From contig JAJQIJ010000006.1 of NCBI GenBank assembly GCA_021199275.1, forward strand, positions 1-42,856: a stretch of DNA of 42,856 nucleotides, read 5' to 3'. Source of the DNA: Clostridiales bacterium. Its GTDB lineage: Bacteria; Bacillota; Clostridia; Oscillospirales; Acutalibacteraceae. Positions 38,030-42,856 of this stretch are shown piece by piece. The position numbers were made by a program, and so were the translations under genes. The notes under the pieces were generated by a model. The model worked only from the letters and a program-made list of their open reading frames with translations, was not told where the DNA came from and did not search any database. Every line of letters begins with the position of its first letter. Positions within the stretch are counted from its first letter, which is position 1.

Positions 38030-38048
38030 GACTTTTCAACTCCTTTTT

Positions 38049-38420
38049 TTACCCGAGCTCATCGCCGGTTTTATTGTTAGCAAACGGTTGTTCCTGCCCG
38101 TCAGTTTCCCCGTCTGCGTTAACGGCTGGGAAATCCATATGCACTTGTCGTCCCTGAGTGTTGGCAATGGCATGCTGGACGCTGTTTTTTATCATCCATA
38201 TCGCACCTCCGCAGGAAAGCGGCACCGCAACCAAATTAGCCACGTCCGCCCACATTGCAGTGTCACAGTAAATCACTGTCGCGTATATAGCTACGCAGAC
38301 CATTATAAGCAGAACAACCACCCACGCCATGACCATTGCGACAATAAACAAATCCGAAAAGTAATTAATAGGACTTTTTTTCAGGGCGTTTGCAATGCTC
38401 TTGTCCTTTTTACGCTTCAT
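38049..38420 (-). CDS. Prophage membrane protein of unknown function
   Basis: This 123-aa protein has a basic start (M-K-R-K-K-D-K), two membrane helices (about 25-48 and 62-80) and an acidic C-terminal tail with D-G-E-T-D-G-Q-E-Q. I do not recognise the family. Lying among the lysis genes, it may be an accessory holin or a superinfection-exclusion protein; the sequence does not decide. AGGGAGA precedes the ATG, and the frame overlaps the end of the upstream gene by 11 bases. Confidence 0.65.
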   Translation of the reverse strand: MKRKKDKSIANALKKSPINYFSDLFIVAMVMAWVVVLLIMVCVAIYATVIYCDTAMWADVANLVAVPLSCGGAIWMIKNSVQHAIANTQGRQVHMDFPAVNADGETDGQEQPFANNKTGDELG

Positions 38421-38700
38421 ATCGTTCTCCCTCTAATCGCTCTAAATCGTCAATGCGGTGGTTAGCTACGCGAATTTTTTCGTCAATCACAGCTTCTCGC
38501 TGTTCCAGCTTATAAGTGCGTTCCACCACCTCGTTGTGCTTTTGCACCTTGGCTTCAAGCTGTTCTAAACGATAAACTATAAGCGCCGTTGTTTTGTTGG
38601 CCTGCTCTTTCTGCGCTTTGTGTTGTATGCCGTTGTTAATCATGCAGACGGCCAATGCAGCACAAGCCGAGATTATGCTTGCAATAATAGTTGCCGCCAT
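38410..38700 (-). CDS. Prophage small membrane protein with coiled coil (XhlA-like)
   Basis: This 96-aa protein starts with one membrane helix (A-T-I-I-A-S-I-I-S-A-C-A-A-L, residues 3-20). A long charged coiled coil (about 28-90; heptads around R-L-E-Q-L-E-A-K-V) follows. The arrangement resembles XhlA and similar lysis accessory proteins, though with the helix at the opposite end from some members. AGGAGG precedes the ATG. Confidence 0.6.
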   Translation of the reverse strand: MAATIIASIISACAALAVCMINNGIQHKAQKEQANKTTALIVYRLEQLEAKVQKHNEVVERTYKLEQREAVIDEKIRVANHRIDDLERLEGERYEA

Positions 38701-38731
38701 ATCAAACCTCCTGTATTACTCTCGTCATAGG

Positions 38732-39070
38732 TTACGCCCCCACCATCCAAAGCAGTGCTTCCATTTGAGCAGAAGTTAGATTGCCAGAAAAAAAGGTTTT
38801 TTCGTCAACCTGATAGACGTCCACTTCGTGTTCTATGTCTTTAATATCGCCCAGCTTTTCATTATATAGGTTAATAGACAAAGTCTTTTTGCCGTCACCC
38901 GCATCCTTGCCGTACTCGTCAAATACCTTCGCCCTGGCATCAATAAACTCTGTTGCAGCATCTCGCAGCCGCCTTAAATTACGCGCTATTGCATATCCCA
39001 GTTTGCCGCGCTCGTTAAGTGCGGTAAGCATCTCAACATATATTACCATTTGTTCGTTTGTCAGTGTCAT
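38732..39070 (-). CDS. Prophage protein, possibly DUF1617-like
   Basis: This 112-aa soluble protein begins M-T-L-T-N-E-Q, then L-T-A-L-N-E-R-G-K-L-G-Y-A-I-A-R-N, and ends L-T-S-A-Q-M-E-A-L-L-W-M-V. This general layout (N-terminal helix, conserved K-L-x-Y, C-terminal L-T...M-E-A-L) recalls phage DUF1617 proteins encoded after tail fibre genes. Function unknown. AAGGAG before the ATG; it starts five bases after the spike gene ends. Confidence 0.55.
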   Translation of the reverse strand: MTLTNEQMVIYVEMLTALNERGKLGYAIARNLRRLRDAATEFIDARAKVFDEYGKDAGDGKKTLSINLYNEKLGDIKDIEHEVDVYQVDEKTFFSGNLTSAQMEALLWMVGA

Positions 39071-39074
39071 AATT

Positions 39075-41684
39075 TTACGCTCCTTCTTTTAATTCTGATA
39101 ATGTATTTTTTAAATCGGCTATTTCTGATTTCAGCTTCTGTATCATATAAGAATTGAGTGCAATAAATTCGCTGTAACGCAAGCAAAGCATATCCTCGCC
39201 GCCGTCACCCAAAGACAAATCAACATAGCCGGCAAAATCTTTAGATGATAGCCCTGCACTTTCTAAGGCTGACAGCACATCTTGCGCTATGTATCCAACA
39301 TGCAAACGCCCGCTTGTGCTGCCCGTGTTTTCGCCGTCCTCGGTCGTTTCTTGAGACTTATACCGATATGTAACAGGCGTTAAGTTGTCAAAAAACGCTT
39401 CATATTTATCATTTTCGCTTATTGCCGTAATGCTTTCTTTCATCCGCCTGTCTGACGAATACGCCGAGCCGTTCATGTAGATGGTCGACCCATACATATA
39501 CGTTGGGTATGTAGTGTTGCCCACTTGTATTCGGTCTGACGTGTTTCGCCCAATAAGCATATAATTGGTTGAGGAAATTATAATGCGAAGCGCATTTGTA
39601 GTGCTCGCCGCATTGCCCAAATAAATGTTAGACCAGCCCAAAGAGCCGCTTACACCGAGCCCATAGGTAGCATTGCTTGCGGGAGTAATTGTGCGTGTAT
39701 AGGCGCTGGCATTTATATTTGTTGTAGCTTGCAAGCTTATTTCTGTGCCTCTTATATATGTTGGCAAAGTAGTATTCCCTATAAGAGTTTGATTAGATGA
39801 GTTGACAGCTGCCAATATAACATTATTGCCTGCCGTATCTTTCCCCCACAGTGAACAATTGTTTGGCATGTATATGGAATTGCCCATAACGAGTGTTGAT
39901 TGAATAGTCGTTGCATTGTATAGCGTAATACTACTTGTGGCAAATTCGGCGATAGATGTGCCTGCTGTGTCGTTGGTTATACACACCGTTGCATTTGTGC
40001 GTAAGTCAACAAGTTCGTTACCGAAAACAGCCGCCCGCCCATTAACGGACGATATATAATCTTCAGTGTCAGCATAAAACCAGGCGCGTATTTCCTGCGA
40101 TGAGTTGCTCACCCGTGCTTTAAAAATACCCTGACTTAGTCGATAATCTGTTAGGCCGTCACCTATCAAGTCTGCTGACATTTCGCTGTCTGTAAACCGA
40201 AAAAGAGATAACGTGCCACGTGTTGCATTTATAACACCGGCGCTGGTTACTGTAAAATAAGAGCTATTGACAACAAATGTGTCACTGTTAAATGTTATTG
40301 TCCCGGCTGAAATCGTAATCTCGCTGTCATCATCTGCAAACGCCTGGCGCACATCGCTCATGTCAACCGTGCCGGTTGAGGTGGAGCCGTTTACGGATAT
40401 TGTGATACTTGCTGTGTTGCCCAGGCTGCCGGTTACTGACAGGCTTATGCTGTCTGCTAACTGGCTTATTTCGCTTGCAAGCTCATCTTCCGTTACGCAA
40501 AGCGTAATTTTGCCATTAAGCCTGGAAATAGCTGTAACAGCATTGCTTAATGTCTGCTCTGTCATTGATACGTATCCGTAATCCTGCGCTGCCATTTCCG
40601 GCTCATCATAATATATTATCTGTGTCAGCCCCTGATTTACAGTTAAAGATGAATGGAAGCACCAAACTGTGTGGCTTGCACTTTCTGTGTCAACAACAGT
40701 AAATGTATCGCCAATTTTTAGCCGTGGATAACCATAGCAGGACATTTCAAACGGCTCAAATTCCAGCCCGATAATGTTCTCATAACACGTCTGCACAAAC
40801 TCCAACGCCGCCGTTTTGCCATAATCAACCAAATACTGAATAATCAAGTTTTCAGAAATTTGCAGCACCATATCATCGTCAGTGACGGCTTCAGGGTATT
40901 TAAAAGCATCTGCACTGCCGATAAAGTCAACAGACGTTATCGTGCGCACATCACTTAATGAAAGGGTTGTCAGGTTGTCCGCATTCGCTTCGAAGCCCGA
41001 AGCTGACAGCTTCGCGAAAGTTAGGCAACCGCTTTCTACATAGAAAAAACCGCCGCAAGCACCCCCAACAGCGTTTAAAACATCACGGTATGTATATCCG
41101 TCAAACAGCGACATGTCAAAGGTAAAGCCAGACGAAACGCCGTCTGTTTTACAATTCAAATTGCAGCGCTGACAGATAATGTTAACGGCAGAAAGTGGGT
41201 CTATCAGATATGCAGTCGTTTCTTCGCCGGTGTCATCTGTAGCCGCTGAAGCATAGTCTGCAAACTCTGTTAAATCAACCGAAACCATTGTTTTTAACAT
41301 GGCATCATAGCAAATCAAGTTAAGGGTCTTTGTGTCGTCACTGTAAGCTGTGTCCGCATCGTTTGTATCAACGTAAAACTGCCCGTAATCAATATAATAA
41401 TAATCGTCAAGGCTTGGAATATAAACCCCGAATTTAACGCTGTCTATCGTGTCTGTATCAATGCTTTTAATCCCTTTAAGCCCTATGGTGCAGCTTGTCA
41501 TTATGGCAGTTAAAATGTCACCGTCAAAGCTATATTGAAAATTGTTCAAGTCGTCTGCGGTGTAAGTCGTGTCGCCAATTGTTATCAACACATCAATCTG
41601 CCGCCCCGCCGAAGTCACAGCGCTGTCAAACAGCGCCAAATCTGCGAGCGCCTCGCCCGCAGCATTGGTAATATTTGTATACAT
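39075..41684 (-). CDS. Phage tail-spike/fibre protein with C-terminal S74 intramolecular chaperone
   Basis: This 869-aa structural protein has an N-terminal tail-attachment region (about 1-380) similar to baseplate upstream proteins. A helical stretch and a long beta-rich shaft of Ser/Thr/Asn repeats follow. The C-terminal peptidase S74 domain (about 743-869) has S-D-R-R-M-K-E-S, where the chaperone cuts itself off after trimer folding, then L-x-P-V-T-Y-R-Y, H-V-G-Y-I-A-Q-D-V and a terminal coiled coil. It binds host surface sugars or proteins. GGGGGTG precedes the ATG. The gene order tape measure, tail, spike is that of a siphovirus. Confidence 0.9.
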   Translation of the reverse strand: MYTNITNAAGEALADLALFDSAVTSAGRQIDVLITIGDTTYTADDLNNFQYSFDGDILTAIMTSCTIGLKGIKSIDTDTIDSVKFGVYIPSLDDYYYIDYGQFYVDTNDADTAYSDDTKTLNLICYDAMLKTMVSVDLTEFADYASAATDDTGEETTAYLIDPLSAVNIICQRCNLNCKTDGVSSGFTFDMSLFDGYTYRDVLNAVGGACGGFFYVESGCLTFAKLSASGFEANADNLTTLSLSDVRTITSVDFIGSADAFKYPEAVTDDDMVLQISENLIIQYLVDYGKTAALEFVQTCYENIIGLEFEPFEMSCYGYPRLKIGDTFTVVDTESASHTVWCFHSSLTVNQGLTQIIYYDEPEMAAQDYGYVSMTEQTLSNAVTAISRLNGKITLCVTEDELASEISQLADSISLSVTGSLGNTASITISVNGSTSTGTVDMSDVRQAFADDDSEITISAGTITFNSDTFVVNSSYFTVTSAGVINATRGTLSLFRFTDSEMSADLIGDGLTDYRLSQGIFKARVSNSSQEIRAWFYADTEDYISSVNGRAAVFGNELVDLRTNATVCITNDTAGTSIAEFATSSITLYNATTIQSTLVMGNSIYMPNNCSLWGKDTAGNNVILAAVNSSNQTLIGNTTLPTYIRGTEISLQATTNINASAYTRTITPASNATYGLGVSGSLGWSNIYLGNAASTTNALRIIISSTNYMLIGRNTSDRIQVGNTTYPTYMYGSTIYMNGSAYSSDRRMKESITAISENDKYEAFFDNLTPVTYRYKSQETTEDGENTGSTSGRLHVGYIAQDVLSALESAGLSSKDFAGYVDLSLGDGGEDMLCLRYSEFIALNSYMIQKLKSEIADLKNTLSELKEGA

Positions 41685-41697
41685 ACCGCACCCCCTT

Positions 41698-42159
41698 TCA
41701 GTAGCTTAGTTTGCTTGTGGCAACTGCCACAATTTCCAGAGCTTGATATTTAATTGTGTTGCTTATTGAAACAACAACCGGCGTTACGTCATCGAAATAA
41801 AATGCTTTTTTAACCATTAGCTTGCTGCGCGGGTCATAAAAATAGCAATCAGCGGTGCTTTGGTCCGTCAAGATTGATAATGTTTTAATATCAGTTGCAT
41901 TTAATTTTGTTCGGCCGACTTTAAGCGTTATTTTTGGAAAAATGCCTAAAAGCGTGCCCGAATAAACACCTGTCATAGAGCGCCCTGCATCACTGCCCCA
42001 CAGCTTCGCCCTCTGCAAAGTGTAACCGTCTTTTAATATTCCGGTTATAGGCACAAATGTTCCACTTGCGTATGAAGTTTCTCGATATGTCAAAGTTGCC
42101 GAAGTGCCGTTGTAAATTTCAAAAAGAGCACTGCCCATTTCCTTTGTAGTGTCTGCCAT
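41698..42159 (-). CDS. Phage tail component (distal-tail position)
   Basis: This 153-aa protein between the tape measure and spike genes occupies the usual place of a distal tail protein, but it is shorter than typical Dit proteins and I cannot match the family by eye. It is beta-rich (A-L-F-E-I-Y-N-G-T-S-A-T-L-T-Y, then V-P-I-T-G-I-L-K-D-G-Y). The ribosome binding site GGGGG lies in the end of the tape measure gene, whose stop overlaps its ATG by one base. Confidence 0.6.
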   Translation of the reverse strand: MADTTKEMGSALFEIYNGTSATLTYRETSYASGTFVPITGILKDGYTLQRAKLWGSDAGRSMTGVYSGTLLGIFPKITLKVGRTKLNATDIKTLSILTDQSTADCYFYDPRSKLMVKKAFYFDDVTPVVVSISNTIKYQALEIVAVATSKLSY

Positions 42160-42856
42160 TATGTAGCACCCCCTAATGCAAATTTACGCCTATCGCTCGC
42201 TTTGACAAATTCACGCGAAATGGTGCGGCTGTCCATTTGGTTAATCAGCGTTATGCCGCTGAAGCTTTCAACAACCTTTGCGGCCACCTTGTCAACAAGC
42301 ACGTCCATCCACCCAGTATTATTTTCAAGCGGCAGGATTGCTTCCGCCCCGGCTTCGCCCGCAGTAAGGGTTACGCCGCGTGACGGCACATTTACTATGC
42401 CCCCGTTTGCCAGTTTGGGAATAGTGGGAATACTGAAAAGCTGGTATGACCCTTCTGTAACCTTAAGACCTAAAGCATTGAGCACGGTTGACAGCGTTTT
42501 GCTCACACTAATTTTTAGCTTTTCGTTAATTTTATTAATCGCCTTATTGATAAGGTCAATAAAGCTGTTAACTATATTTTTGAAAACAGACGATGCTTTG
42601 TCTTTAACGCTTGCAGTAACGGTGGCCGTTTTGTCTTTGACCGCTGCCCAGTTTTTTATAAGATTAGCCAATGCATTTTTCGTTTTTTCTTTGGCTATGT
42701 TTGTAAGAATCGCTGTTTTGTCTTTGACTGCTGCCCAATTTGTTTTAAGATTGGACAATGCATTTTTCACGCTTTCCTTAACCTTGTTCGTAAGGGTCGC
42801 TGTTTTGTCTTTGACCGCTGCCCAGTTTTTTATAAGATTAGCCAATGCATTTTTCG
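42159..42856 (-). CDS. C-terminal part of the phage tail tape measure protein (runs off the window)
   Basis: The frame is open to the right edge, so only the last 230 or so residues are seen. The visible N-terminal part is a 29-residue helical repeat (N-W-A-A-V-K-D-K-T-A followed by T-N-x-x-K-E). The C-terminal part has F-I-D-L-I-N-K-A-I-N-K-I-N and P-K-L-A-N-G-G-I-V, then G-E-A-G-A-E-A-I-L-P-L, which is the hallmark end of tape measure proteins of Firmicutes siphoviruses. The protein sets tail length. A TTG at 42845 is an internal Leu codon, not a start. Confidence 0.9.
   Translation of the reverse strand, partial: KNALANLIKNWAAVKDKTATLTNKVKESVKNALSNLKTNWAAVKDKTAILTNIAKEKTKNALANLIKNWAAVKDKTATVTASVKDKASSVFKNIVNSFIDLINKAINKINEKLKISVSKTLSTVLNALGLKVTEGSYQLFSIPTIPKLANGGIVNVPSRGVTLTAGEAGAEAILPLENNTGWMDVLVDKVAAKVVESFSGITLINQMDSRTISREFVKASDRRKFALGGAT
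42625..42856 (-). repeat. 87-bp tandem repeat within the tape measure gene
   Basis: The TTGTCTTTGAC block recurs at 42631, 42718 and 42805, exactly 87 bases apart (29 codons). At least 2.6 units are in the window. Confidence 0.85.

Overview
The window looks like chromosome of a strictly anaerobic, probably gut-dwelling Clostridia member (Oscillospirales-like, tentative). The evidence is strong AGGAGG-type ribosome binding sites, a sortase-type wall anchor, a clostridial D,D-carboxypeptidase, a DUF3048 protein, an energy-converting (Ech) [NiFe] hydrogenase with Hyp maturases, and a rubrerythrin/desulfoferrodoxin oxygen defence. Most genes are moderate in G+C. The stretches around 9.3-11.1 kb and 18.2-21.6 kb are visibly AT-richer and look acquired.

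Layout: 1-0.4 kb, broken 3' end of a wall-anchored surface protein. 0.5-3.6 kb, Fic protein, tRNA-Asn, hypoxanthine-type DNA glycosylase and phosphoesterase, interleaved with copies of a structured intergenic repeat. 3.8-8.5 kb, D,D-carboxypeptidase, membrane-anchored GH27 alpha-galactosidase, small membrane exporter and a Nudix fusion. 9.0-11.1 kb, tRNA-Pro and an ABC half-transporter. 11.5-14.8 kb, SirTM/macrodomain pair (ADP-ribosylation reversal), a degenerate metallo-beta-lactamase-fold protein and an HxlR regulator. 14.9-17.8 kb, DUF3048 protein and two orphan genes. 17.84-21.96 kb, an island bounded by near-identical 329-bp direct repeats. 22.0-23.3 kb, dGTPase-like HD hydrolase. 23.5-33.4 kb, one minus-strand echABCDEF-hypF-hypCDE transcription unit. 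33.8-36.2 kb, thioredoxin, Crp/Fnr regulator, rubrerythrin and desulfoferrodoxin. 36.5-42.9 kb, one end of a prophage (tape measure, tail, S74 spike, holin, endolysin) with a self-regulated 62-aa gene and an opposing putative small RNA at its edge.

The best candidate for an undescribed system is the 18.2-21.6 kb island. A self-regulated XRE repressor and an ImmA/IrrE-type protease precede a 57-aa peptide, a DUF4417 protein, a small protein with a glycine-rich leader and a DUF6883-like C-terminal half, two tandem DUF4926-like proteins and an acidic 190-aa protein. The genes are tightly packed, one overlapping pair shares TAATG, and the order suggests an effector followed by immunity genes. The second striking signal is a family of at least 12 full or partial copies of a hairpin-rich repeat. 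Its ends often fall on the stop codons of neighbouring genes, and two inverted copies bracket the fic gene.

How the genes work together: Ech would couple ferredoxin oxidation to proton reduction and ion pumping, and the co-transcribed HypFCDE would make its Fe(CN)2CO cofactor. The neighbouring thioredoxin, rubrerythrin and superoxide reductase protect such oxygen-sensitive enzymes. They sit beside a Crp/Fnr gene, and matching palindromes lie on both sides of that gene.
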